A DNA stretch of 64,000 nucleotides from Wurfbainia villosa (Eukaryota; Streptophyta; Magnoliopsida; Zingiberales; Zingiberaceae), in NCBI GenBank assembly GCA_025175895.1, contig CM045989.1, positions 25,648,428 to 25,712,427 on the forward strand, written 5' to 3'. This document shows, one piece after another, positions 46,586-57,639 of the stretch; the first letter of the stretch is position 1; each line of letters opens with the position of its first letter. The position numbers and the translations under genes are program-made. The notes beneath the pieces are model-generated. The model ran no database searches and had not been told where the DNA came from. It saw nothing but the letters and a program-made list of their open reading frames with translations.

Positions 46586-49500
46586 TGGACAAAATTTTTA
46601 AGTGTGGGGGAAGAGATATTGTTTGTTTGAAGATTGATATAGTTTGAAGCATTCTGACCAACACGTTTTCAGAATGGAGAAATTGGAGTATGGAAGGTGC
46701 TGAATCAGATAGGTTATGTTTCTGCTGGCAGTTGGATATAATCTTGGACACAAGGGCTATGTTGAAGTCAGTCTATACCACTGTTAGAGCTATTAAAATT
46801 CTGAAAAAAAAAAAATCTTACCAAAGCTCCGAGCAAGGATTCAAAAAACTGGATCTAGCAAAGAAATACTTTCTGTTGGAGCAGGGAATGATGGAAACAA
46901 ATTATATGCGGAATCTACCTTCATGATAATTGTGTTTTTACTCGAGCTACAAATGGCTATCGAAAGGAAGGGCAACCTTGGTTCCAATATGACAACTAAT
47001 CACAAGCTCCAGTTGGCAAGTGATCATGAGAATACAAAGATCAAATTAAGAGAACAGGTTGGAACTGCTAGGAATTTCGGTTGTGCTTGATTTTGAACTT
47101 GCAGAAAAGGACAAGACTCTTGGGAAGCAAGTTTTCAGAAAAGTTGAGCTAGTTATCAAGATACAATGAACAAGCACAGAATCATATAAGGCTTCTTCAG
47201 ATATTTTTCGATCTCTGAAAATGAAAATCCAGCAGTGCAGTATTGATTTCATTCAAACACCTTGAAGCAATTGCTATAAAACAAATGAAAGACCATAAGA
47301 AATTGGTAAGTATTTCTGGTCTTGAAAAAAAAAAAGTTGTATCAGACTTTCCAGATGATATGTTGACACAGCCTACGGCATTTCCTGGCCAAGCTTCCAC
47401 CCCCTTCTGATTTGCTGAGAATATTAGGTATGCATCTTTGTTTCCCATCCAGAATCAAAAAAATTCTATCGAAACTTCGGATAGATAAAAAATTTTAGCC
47501 TTCAGAGGTGGAAGATAACTTCTGTAAAAACCTTGTTTATGGCATCATTGTCAATTTCCTGGAAAAATTAGTGGCTATTTATTTGGATGTGCATGCAATG
47601 GTAGCTGTACAACAAATGTGCACATGTGGAAGATACTCAAAGTGCAGCTCAAAGAAAGCACAAGTGCTGCATGAATTGGAATTGGAAATTCTGAAATCAT
47701 CAAGGAAATTTTCGAATTGAAGGAGAATGAAATTTCTGATGAGATTTGATCTAAGGAGATATTGTTTTGGTGGAACTGACCTGGAAGCCTAAAACTGCTT
47801 TCTGCACAATTCCTTGGTTTATATTGAAGTTCAGGATTAGTTCTGATTGCCTCTTGTTCTCGCTGTGGAGTTAAGCTTCATACTGTAATGTCAAGGACCA
47901 AGTAGATATGGGAAGTCGTCCATTACTGAAGTTCCATGTGTTCACTAAGGCTGAAACAATGAAACAACTCCAGAATCCAGAAATGGAAATTATTCTGTTA
48001 AGCAACTCAAGAAACAACTCAAGAATTATTCTGTGTGATGTTTTGTTGGCTGTTGGACACAATCTGTTAAGCTGAAAGATCCTGACACAGTTTGAGATAA
48101 TTAGGATGTTTTTAAAGGAATGCAGCGAGGTGGAGCAATATGTTCAACAGTGCAAAATATGTGGGTTTTTGGCCAAGATCAAATTTCTGAGAACAATTCT
48201 GGTAGCTACAAAGAGACTGAAATCAGCTCTGCACATCATAAGAATAACTGCAAATTCAATTTCTGATTGCAAGATTAAGGATAACTGCAGTGCAAAATGG
48301 AGCATCTGGATTCTTGGATTAAATCTGTGCATTTCAGAGAACACATGTTCAAAGCAAGTTTCACTCTAGCCATGGAATTCTGGGTGTTGTTGTGGTTGCT
48401 GCAGTTGGACAGGTTTTTCCACAGAGTTATCAACAAAAATCAGCTAGCCAATTAACAGATGACTTATCTGCCTTTGAGAAGCTGCACGTGCAAGCTTAGA
48501 TTAGCTGGATACATTCTGAAAAATGCACGAGTCACCAAAGCTCTAGGAGGATATGCTTACACGTGGATTCAAGAAATGCCAAGGTTATTTAAAAGGCTGT
48601 GCTTACACATGTTCAAGGAAAATCTATTAGAGGTTGTGTCAGTTCCAATACCACACCCACTTCAATCTAAATGCCAATAATTTCTGCCGAGGCCATCAAA
48701 CTGGATCAGAGCAATGCTGGATCATTGGAACTTTCTGAAAATTTATCTGATACAGTCAACAACATCAGCAAACAAGGAAGTTGAGCTACTCACGACTCCT
48801 ATTGGTGGGAATCCAGTTGTGCTGGATTGATTGAAGCTGCTGAAACTACACAGCTGGACGACAGAGTATCAGCAGCAAATCATATTTGACGACAGAGTAT
48901 TAGCATCAACCAATATCTGATGAAAGTATCAAGGTTAACTACAGGAAAACGAAAGGGAAATCCAAATTCAGAGATAAAATCGGTTGCATTTCAGGAGCTG
49001 ATGCTGTTGTTGGAAATATTGAAGCAGTGATCCAGCAAGCAGTGGTAGGGTGAGACAATAGGTGAAAGGCTTCATAGTTTGGAAGTCGAAATTGATAATT
49101 CTGTGGATGCTATAGCTGGTTGAAGCTGCTGGAAGTTGATTTCAAAGATTGGTTGCTGGGAAATGGCTATCACATAGAGGAAACAGAAACTACACAAGTG
49201 GCCAGCAATCCACTCAAATATGACATGGGAATTGAGTTTTGATTCAGAACCGGTGCCTTAAGCTGCAGCAGAACTTGTAACACCAAAGTAAAGAAAAATT
49301 CAGAATCTCTAGGAAAATTAGCCTCATGCTCAAGCAATACTGCAAGACCACAAAGATTCAGAATCAATGTAGTTGTTGGACTATGCTGGTAGATGGGAAG
49401 TCTTTCGCTGAAGCAATATCAGCTAGCCAATCTACAAAAGAAGCTGCAGTTTTAGCTCCTAAGGGTGTTTGCCTTCAATACATTGACCAACAAGTTTTTG

Positions 49501-50985
49501 CTATCATGAATCTCGTGTGTGCCAAATCAGAGATCCTGATAAGAAATAGCATGGTTTTCAATGAAGTTAGAGTAAGCAGAGAAAAAAAAAATGGAGAATG
49601 CCAAGGAGAAGCTGTTCTGAATCTGATTCAGCAAATCAAGCATCAATCCATTCATCTCTGGAGGCAAACTGCTGCAAAACAAGTGGAGGAAGGATTTGCT
49701 ACCCATGGAGCTAGAGTTAAGTGCATGTCCACTTGATAAAATCTGCAGAATGGCAAGCGTATGCAGATTTTGGAAGGTCTACCCAATTGCTAAAATGTTT
49801 CAAGTGAAGTTTGCGCAGAGATAGCACAATTGACAAGAAAAGAGATTCTGTTATACGATGCTGCATTCCTGCACAGGTCTGAATGTTAGACAAGAATTAA
49901 GAGTATCAAATGACCCCTGAGAAGATCAGCTGGAATTCGAGACAAATGATGCAATTGCAGCTTGAATTTAAATATGGACAGCAACCTCAAGAACTCCTTT
50001 ATAAAGTTGAAATATTAGTGCTGATGGAATTAATCGGGGAAGATCCTGCAGAGAAATCAAAGGAGCGCCTTCTATCATCCTTCACAAAGGTTATGCAAGC
50101 TGTCAGTTCCTAAAGGATATCAAAACAAATATGAGCTATTTCTCTAACAGATTCACTGAAAGGAGAGCTGCAGAAATTGGTTCACAAGTTGACACTGGAA
50201 CTGATTTTATTAGATTTGAGGAGCAGATTGAAAAAAGAAGAATGTACCAACCAATCCATATTCCATTTGTTATGAGAAAGATATAATGGCAAAATGTGCT
50301 CAGTTGGATCAATTTGATGAAGAACTGTACAAACAGCAACAGAAAGGACAATATGTTGTATTCTTGAGAACTATCAAGCTGAAGATGGAGTCAGGCCCCT
50401 GAGGCAACCATTGTACACATTGTTAAACCTTATTGAGGTTGTTGAGTGTTATTTTCCTTTTCTGGATCGTTATTGAACTATCTCCCTCCACACCTCTAAA
50501 TGCAACGAATCAGGTTTATTCTTCCAATTCTTCTATTGTTGCTTGTTCATTGTATCTTGATCTTCTTTGTATTCCTCTTCTGCAATCCACTTCTGATCAT
50601 GTTTGATTTTCGATAAATCCTTTTGATTCATGTATAGAATTTATTGATAGCGGTGGAGAAGTAGATGATAAACAAGCATATGGTAGGACAATATTACATA
50701 GTATTTTGAGGGTACCCCACTCCTACGATCATCATGTGAGCATTAGTGCAATTATCCACTTTGGGAGGTTTTTGTATCAAGCTTGGTTTATTTGATCGGA
50801 TTGGAACTCATCATACATGTTGACTGTTGTAGGAGTCGGATCTTTTGAATACCCTAGATCCTAATGAATTTGGTGATCCTAAGTAACTTATTTTTTCTAT
50901 CTCTGAATTATTGATCTAGGTATTGTTTGGGAAACTAGTTAGGAAGTCAGTATTTCTATGTTTTTAGTATTGCTCGGGACGCGCA
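46586..50985 (+). other. F internal region of unknown content
   Basis: About 4.4 kb with no recognised protein in any frame. Plus-strand ORFs of 60-136 codons are present (for example 49326-49736), rich in Lys, Glu, Gln and Leu, but none shows a family motif. Words such as AAGCTGCTGAA, CAGCTAGCCAA and GACGACAGAGTAT recur. It is bounded by two copies of AAGTGTGGGGGAA (46600 and 50991). It could be a decayed captured sequence, decayed 3' coding region, or non-coding element DNA. Confidence 0.6.
46600..46612 (+). other. Internal copy of the F polypurine motif
   Basis: AAGTGTGGGGGAA is the same as the tract before the 3' LTR (50991-51003). Position, just right of G, is 4.4 kb upstream of the LTR. 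Confidence 0.75.
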
Positions 50986-50990
50986 AAAAT

Positions 50991-51005
50991 AAGTGTGGGG
51001 GAATT
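50991..51005 (+). other. F polypurine tract
   Basis: AAGTGTGGGGGAATT runs into the 3' LTR start at 51006 (TAATAGTCGC). Confidence 0.8.
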
Positions 51006-52940
51006 TAATAGTCGCATTTTTATCGCATGATTTCTATTTACATTTAGGGATTTTAGGCTCTTTGATTTGGGTAATTACGGTTATTCATGACATTTTTGCA
51101 TATTGGATCTAGTTGAAATTAATTGTTTATTCCCTATAATTTCAGTATTATTTTTCACGGGTGAATGTGATTTTGTAGAGAACAGAAAAAGAGCTAAATC
51201 AGAGCAATTACAGCCGTCGATCCGGATCGAATTTATCACAGTCGTTGGATTTATTTCATGCAGCTTTGGGAAATTAATAGAAGTCATTTAACCCTAGATC
51301 TAATGGGTGGTTGTGATCAAAACTGGCACGATCCAGCGGCTGAGAAAATTGGAGATAAAATCCAACTTCTTCACATCGCGCGAAGTAGCAACACAGAGAA
51401 TAGCGCGACGTCTTCTTCCCTTCGCTCGCGCGGCGACAGATCTCAACTATCGCACTTCCGGCGACGTTTCCAGCAACTCCAGTGGTCTTCCCCATTTCCA
51501 TTCCATCCGGCAGCCTTTCCTTCCTTGGTCCGGCGGAGCTGGCGGCTAAAGTTGGGCAGCAGTAGTTTCCATCGACTGAGCAAAGATTTGGGTCCGGCCA
51601 TCTTCACCAGCGTTTCTATTAATCCTAGCAATCGGAGTTGAGCTACCCCAGCTAGACGTGGTCGCAGAAGGCTGGGGGTGACCTTCTACTGTCGTGGTAG
51701 CGGCAGCATTGATTTCTAGTTTCCGGTGGCCTTTACTCTTCCGATCTAGGTGGCACTTCCTGATTCCAACGACTGGTGAAGGCTAGTAAACGATCACAGC
51801 TTCGATCCCATCCACAGCAGCGGTCGTGATTCGTGTCGTTCCATCTCCGCAAAGCCATTTCTCGGCTGCTGTGATAGCGGCAGTATCACATCCATCATCG
51901 GAGCTGTGGACTTCCGCATTGATCCACCTCTCGTCGAATTCTGACAAGAGATCCGTACCCTGAGGCAGTAGGGGATGTTCGGTATCGTCGTAGGTCACCG
52001 AAGAGGGTGGTACCTTTCCGGTGTTTGTGGATAACTGTTGATTTACTGTTGATTCACTATTTTGTTTCTTATTGTTTTACTGCATTGTTCACTTTGGGTA
52101 TTTCAGTATTTTTACATTGTTGGCTCATTACTGTGCACTATATTTTATTAGTATTGTTTCAGTATTGATTTCATAGTGTTCGGTTGTGTTTCAAGGATGT
52201 TTCAGTCGTATTTCATTTGTGTTGTGTGGTGTTGCATTTGGTAATTTGTTTTGATAGTTTAGTTCGTGTAGTTAATCATTTACGGTGTTTGCCTTGTAGT
52301 TAGATTTATTTCCTTTAGTGTAGTTGTTCTTTCTAATTTTTAGTTAATCTTCGACCAGTATATTGTATAGTGACAGTGCGGTGCTTGGTTGAATTATTTT
52401 ATGTCTGTTAGTTTAGTTTTTCAGTGACTGTTTGATCACTGTACCATATAATAACAGTGCGGTGCTTGGTTGAATTGTTCACCTTTGTTTCTTGACCACT
52501 GTGTCGTATAGTGATAGTGCGGTGCTTGGTTATTTATTTTATGTCTGTCAGTGTAGTTTTTTAGTGACTGTTTGATCACTATGTCGTATAGTGACAATGC
52601 GGTACTTGATTGAATTGTTCACATTTGTTTCTTGATCATTGTACCGTATAGTGACAGTGCGGTGCATGATTACTTACTTTTGCACATTAGGTTAGCTTCC
52701 CGGGAATTAATAATTGGTAGTTAGATTAACTTCTTACGGATTTAATTCTCAGGTTTGCTTTTTGATTTTGCATTTTAATAGATTCAGGAAACCCCCAGTG
52801 TTTACTTCTGTTTAAAAACAAACGTCCAACCATTAGGTTCATTGGGAGACGATCCGAGTCAGTCTTATACTGCATTAGTGTAGTTAGGGGGTTCGGTAAA
52901 TAATTTTGTAATGGTACCACGACACAATCACCGTCTATCA
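51006..52940 (+). repeat. F 3' LTR
   Basis: Homologous to 39749-41650, with its first base pair TA in place of TG (a likely G-to-A change). The five-copy repeat is at about 52350-52670. Followed by TSD atctc. Confidence 0.93.
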
Positions 52941-52945
52941 ATCTC

Positions 52946-53936
52946 CATGGTTGATTCCTTCTACATCTCAAGGAATCTAGAGGTTAGTACTTTAGAGGAA
53001 TTTTTCTCTACTATGGAGCTTCACAAAACTCACCTTGAAGGAATAGTTGAAGAACCAAGCACTCAATCAAAGGGAGTAGCACTAGTTGCAAGCAAAGGGA
53101 AGAAGAAGAAGACCACACCTCCTTCATCGGATGATGACTCACAATCTTTTATGGATACCGATGAAAAGACATATATGGTAAGAAGGGTAAGACGTGGTTT
53201 AAAAGGTTTTAAATTTAACAAATCTAATGATAGGAGAAGGGCAAGGAAGATCATATGCTACAATTGTCAAGGAGAAGGACACATGAGGGATGAGTGTCCT
53301 CTATTGAATAAGAACAAGGAAGAAAAGAAGAAGAATGACAAGAAGAGAGAATGCAAGAAGAAAGAAGAGAAGAAGTCAAAATCCTCCTGGAACTTAAAAG
53401 CCACATGGGACGACTTATCTTCATTGGAGGAAGAGGAGGTTGTCTCACATTTTGCACTAATTGGAGTAGATGATGTAGCATCCACCTCATCCGAACAAGA
53501 AGAAGGAAACACAAGTGAGGAGGAGAGCTCGAGTGTAGGGGGAGCACAAACTTCAGATTCAAAAGAAGATTGGGTAAGTGAGGTAAAGAATCTCCCTGCT
53601 CAAGATGTTGTCTCAATGATTTCAAGTTTAACTAGAAATTTATTTAGAACTAAGAATAAAAATAAATTCTTACAAAATGATATTAGAAATCTAGAAGAAA
53701 ATATTAAGAATGCATATTCACATGATAATATTTCTTCTTCTAGTACAAATGATGCATGCTTAGAAGAAAATAGAATTTTAAGGGAAAAGGTAGAATACCT
53801 TAGTAAGGCCCTTGGAAAATTTACCAAAGGCTCTAATACCTTAAAAATGATTATAGGGAGCCAAAGGGAAAGTTTCAATAAGAAAGGATTAGGATATGAG
53901 AAATCGTATCATTGCCTAATTGCTAAGGGACAATAA
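52946..53936 (+). pseudogene. J gag, second part
   Basis: Continues J gag after F with MVDSFYISRNLEVSTLEEFF, homologous to C gag. The zinc knuckle CYNCQGEGHMRDEC near 53258 is intact (C-x2-C-x4-H-x4-C). A Lys/Glu-rich stretch, an acidic Ser-rich region, a coiled coil (ENRILREKVEYLSKALGKF) and GSQRESFNKKGLGYEKS follow. The frame stops at 53936. The homologous ARKWIPKEYLVNPI and VPKSILEG text continues to about 54033 with a second stop. About 330 residues are open. Note that any full product is blocked by F and D. Confidence 0.9.
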
Positions 53937-54053
53937 AAAACAACTATGGTAGCTAGAAAATGGATCCCCAAAGAATACTTGGTAAACCCTATTAGAAAGA
54001 ATCTATATTGAGTACCCAAGTCAATTCTTGAGGGTTAGAAAACCTAGGATAGT
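53937..54053 (+). other. J post-gag segment up to L
   Basis: It holds the last gag codons in a damaged frame and the AAACCTAGGATAGT sequence also present after C gag. The L insertion follows; atagt (54049-54053) is the expected TSD. Confidence 0.7.
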
Positions 54054-55117
54054 TGTCACGCCCCGAGAGTATATTTGTCTGTCAACCGGATGATACCCTC
54101 TTGCGACAATATAAGATAAACTACTGATACATGGCCCAAATAGTTGCTATCACAGATAAGTCATAAAACACCGCGGAATACACCAACAAATAATAAAGAT
54201 ACAAAACTTAAATATATGCATACTGGTATGACTTTGACACAACAAGAAACCATAATCGAAACCAACATCCAAATCAAATCTATAGTAAAGATTAGCTGGC
54301 GGAGCTCCGAGCACCCAAGGAATCTTCTACCTATTACCTGGGTGACAAGAAAACCCAGGGTATGTGGTGGTGAGTGTAAAACTCAGCAGTAATATGAAAG
54401 ATAGTGCATGAACAATATATAACCAATGGAGCTCAAGAGATATACATATGGAGATCAACATGTATACATATGGAGATCTATAGGTATACATATGGAGATC
54501 TACAGATATACATGTGGAGATCAACAAGTATATAGATGGAGATCAACAGGTATACAATCTTAAAAGTAATAACAAATAACCAGTAGTATAACTATAATCA
54601 ATGCATAAACAAACAAATTGATCAACTGAACATAACGTAAATCTTGGCGTACACGAAGATCGATGCGATACAACCCATACAACTGAACACATATACCCGC
54701 GATATAATACATCTGACGTAAAAAACGATACTACACGTAATCGACACCTGCCATCGAAAGCATCCTATAAACAAATACATCAGCGAACTCCGTCCATCCT
54801 ATACAACACGTGTCGAATCGTCAATCGACTAACTCGTGCTGTACTCCTCCACAATTGTATAGAATATGCGAATGGTATGCGAAATGATGAACAAACATAT
54901 CGTGACATAGCTCAAACAAATCTGACATCACAACAAACGTATATATATATATATATATACGCCCATCATCTAGATGCAATGCGTGGTCGTACCTACGCAC
55001 CACTCACTCACTACCACGACCCCAGTGTGGCCTAGGTGGCATGACATAACAACTGTCCCAACTCAACAACTATCACTACTCTCGAGTGGCCGAGTGGGCA
55101 GTATGAATAAGTAGCGA
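54054..55117 (-). mobile_element. Element L: partial gypsy-type LTR, interrupted by H
   Basis: It begins TGTCACGCCCCGAG, the same inverted end as G, but then differs, so it is another LTR of the same broad type in minus orientation. Content includes a 22-bp tandem repeat (54438-54550), a short (TA)n near 54940 and CTCGAGTGGCC-type blocks also seen in G. H begins at 55118 after gtagcga. The rest of L is outside the window. No gene is supported. Confidence 0.65.
54438..54550. repeat. 22-bp tandem repeat, about five copies, in L
   Basis: Units contain TATACATATGGAGATC followed by AAC, TAT or TAC and AGG/ATG/AGA. Copies start near 54438, 54460, 54482, 54504 and 54526. There are no unique spacers, so it is not a CRISPR. 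Confidence 0.9.
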
Positions 55118-57628
55118 TGTTAAATACTGGAAAATGTAAAATAGTAAATTAAATGGTCAAATAATTAAGGAAATAATCCTGGAAATTTTTCGGGATTTTT
55201 AGGGAATTAGGAATTTTTTCGGAATTTTTCTGGAATTAAACGCACTCCATATGAGATTTTAAAGGGGATAAATATGCGATGGAAAACCCTAATTATCTAT
55301 TTCCCTTTTTCTATTCTCTCCGCCGCGTTTCCCCTTCGGCAGTTCTCCTCGCGCGATCCCTTCTTCCCCGATTTCCTTTTTCTTTCCCCCGCGCCCGAAA
55401 CCCCCCTCGCAACCAGCGCCTCGCCCTCTTCTCCTCGCCGCGAGCGCCGCCGCCGACAACACCGTTCTCCTCTGTGGGCTCGTCGACCACAGTCGCGCAG
55501 CGAGATCGCCGGCGAGTCTCTCGCCGGCTCCTGCGCCTCCGGCCGTTCGCGCCCGCGGCGACCCCTCCTGCGTGTGCGCGCGACGCCTGCGGCGCCCTCT
55601 CCTCGCGGCGCGGCGACCTTCGCTGATGGGACGAGGGCCGCCAAGCGGTGAAGTCGTGCGGTTGGCGTCGGCGTTAGCGCAGTGAGTCGTTCTCGCGATC
55701 TCACGAGCTATACTTTCTGCGTGTAGAATTAGAGGCGGTCAGGTGGAAGCGCCGTCGGTTAGGAACTACTCTTGGTGCGTCGGTTGGTGCTTCTCTTCTT
55801 CGACCTTGGGCGAGATTTGATTATTCGATGGTTTTCTTTCTTTGAAATCCCTCTGTGTTTTAGGCGATTGATCTTGGCCGGTGAGCGAGGATTCTGGGTG
55901 AGGATAGAGGCGGTGGAGTTGGCGTCGGGTTTCGTGAATAGAGGCGGTTGGGAAAATCTTTGCGGGAGACTTCAAGCTTAGTAAGCTTGAACTATCTTCT
56001 CTTTTTATTAATTTGTAAATTTATAGATTATGGGTTGTTGTTGTGAGATTTAAGATGGAGAATTGGTAAGTTCGGATATGGGTCTTTATAAATGTATAAT
56101 ATGTTGTTAATTTGTTTAATGGTCGATAGGGATTAATGCGGAGGATTTATTAGGTTAAATGGGATAACTAGATCAATCTAGTTGACCCGGGATTTTATTA
56201 AGCATTTGAGTTAATGGGTTTAAGTCCGAAATCGGCTTAGGATTTGATTTGTCAGTGGATTGCATTATGTGTTTAACAATAGTTATGCATTATGCAGGTT
56301 TTGGTCACGAGGCAGGTTCACGGTTGTGACGATCTGGTTCTTTTTGCGGACATTTTATCAGGCGGGTACTTTGACTTATCTTTTAGATATAGTCAAGTGG
56401 ATATGTTAGTTAGGATAGCATGCAATAATATTCATGTTTATATGACTAGTATGTTTTTGTGCCTATTGATACATGCATTGGATAGGATATGATTATATCT
56501 CCCTGTTTTATTTGGATCATAGTACTTGGATTAGGGATATGTACATCTTGATTACATATTATTCGGATAGATATTTTGAGTAGGATTTACATGCTTTAGT
56601 ATCATGCACCATCTTGCATGATTGCATCTTTGGTGAATGAGAGTTCCATTATTGTTGAGCCATGACGGATTACATAACTTTCTGCCACTGCCACTCATGG
56701 GTTAGTGGTACATCGGGAGGTGTGTCGATTGCTCTGTCGAGCTCATTGGACCGCTCATGGGTAGCGGCGAGCGGCGTGGTAGCGGGCGAGGATCCTCCTC
56801 CTATGACAGGAGATGAGCTTAGCTCCCCACTATGTTTAGAGGCGGGGAGGATAAATTAATACTCAAATCCACGTCCACTCGATCGCTCGAAAGTGATGGC
56901 GAGTGCACAATTGTCATAGCCCTACCCACTCTTCGCCACCATTGCGTGTGGCGTGGGTAGCGTCGGGGTGACCGTTATCGTATCAGATGCATGCGTTTTT
57001 GCGGATTGCATTTGTATTGTGGATTCATATTCATTTATGGTGATGACTTTATCTCTTATAGTAGAGCACACTCTATATCGAGTAGGAGATTCGGTGAAAG
57101 TACTGATCCTTTTCAGATTTATTTCGCTTACCATATATATGAGGTATTTAACATGATTAGTATTATTAGCTATATCTTGCTATTTATATCGACAAATATC
57201 CGCTAAGTTCTTTGAACTTACCCCGTGGTTATATTTTTTTATTTCAGGATGGTCAGAGAGTCCAGTTACTATCCCCTCGTAGTGACAGTTTATGAGTTGA
57301 TTGAGTTAAGGTTTGGATTTTGTATAGAAGATATGTTTAGGTTTGGAATTGGATTTATGTACTCGTGGATTTTTGGGGTCCTTGTGGACCATTGGTCGGA
57401 TCTTATTTTGATTGGTTTGGTTGGGTATTCCTGCCGGATGGCGGAAGTGTAGACTTTTATTTACCTAGATTTATCGCCCGAGGCCTTATTATTATCTGCG
57501 TGTGTTGTGGTATGAATCCTACGGTCGTGTTGGCCAGGTATAGTGGTCGTGTAGGCCTTGTATAAAAATTCGTATCACACCCGTCTGGAGATCTTTGCCG
57601 GATTTTTGCGCGAGACTCCCTGGCGTAA
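55118..57628 (+). repeat. H 5' LTR
   Basis: About 2.5 kb; the right end is uncertain by some bases because GACTCCCTGGCG has lost the expected CGGGGCGTGACA ending seen in G. GC-rich block at 55310-55640, then AT-rich sequence. A GT...AG pair at about 55980-56297 could be an intron. ORFs in both directions in the GC-rich block are attributed to composition. Confidence 0.82.
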
Positions 57629-57639
57629 TTTATTCGCAT

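Larger units (their letters stand above)
39749..52940 (+). mobile_element. Element F: gypsy gag-only element with tRNA-Asp primer site, carrying G
   Basis: F has LTRs 39749-41650 and 51006-52940, starting TGATAGTCGC (5') and TAATAGTCGC (3') and ending CGTCTATCA. TSDs agctc (39744-39748) and atctc (52941-52945) differ by one base; removal restores the J gag frame. The primer site TGGCGCCGTTGTCGGGGAC is complementary to tRNA-Asp, as in Athila-type elements. Inside are a gypsy gag and long non-coding DNA, but no protease, RT, RNase H or integrase. It is best described as a large non-autonomous, TR-GAG-like, Athila-related element. G is a later insertion. Confidence 0.88.
39234..54053 (+). mobile_element. 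Element J: oldest layer, gag-bearing copia, interrupted by D, F and L
   Basis: Only pieces are in the window: 39234-39748 (gag start), 52946-54053 (gag rest and a short 3' piece). It is homologous to C through gag and through the text after gag (AGGGTTAG...CCTAGGATAG near 54030-54052). D sits just at the gag start, F in mid-gag and L just after gag. Its LTRs and any pol are outside or missing. Because C ends without pol, J may be a gag-only relative too, but this cannot be settled here. Confidence 0.8.

Noticed and set aside
49910..50113. ORF with MELIGEDPAEKSKERLL, resembling a GTP cyclohydrolase I segment
   Set aside because: The likeness is limited to about ten residues; the catalytic His/Cys motifs and the rest of the enzyme are absent, and the ORF lies in decayed F DNA.
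46586..50450. A host gene with several exons
   Set aside because: No protein family, no consistent splice sites and no start-to-stop structure could be recognised; kept only as an unexplained block.
54438..54550. Regular 22-bp repeats as a CRISPR array
   Set aside because: There are no unique spacers; the units are directly adjacent, in plant retroelement DNA.
55274..55704. ORFs of 115-135 codons on both strands in the H LTR
   Set aside because: GC-rich LTR block; the 3' LTR copy is broken by indels in all these frames, and no family is recognised.
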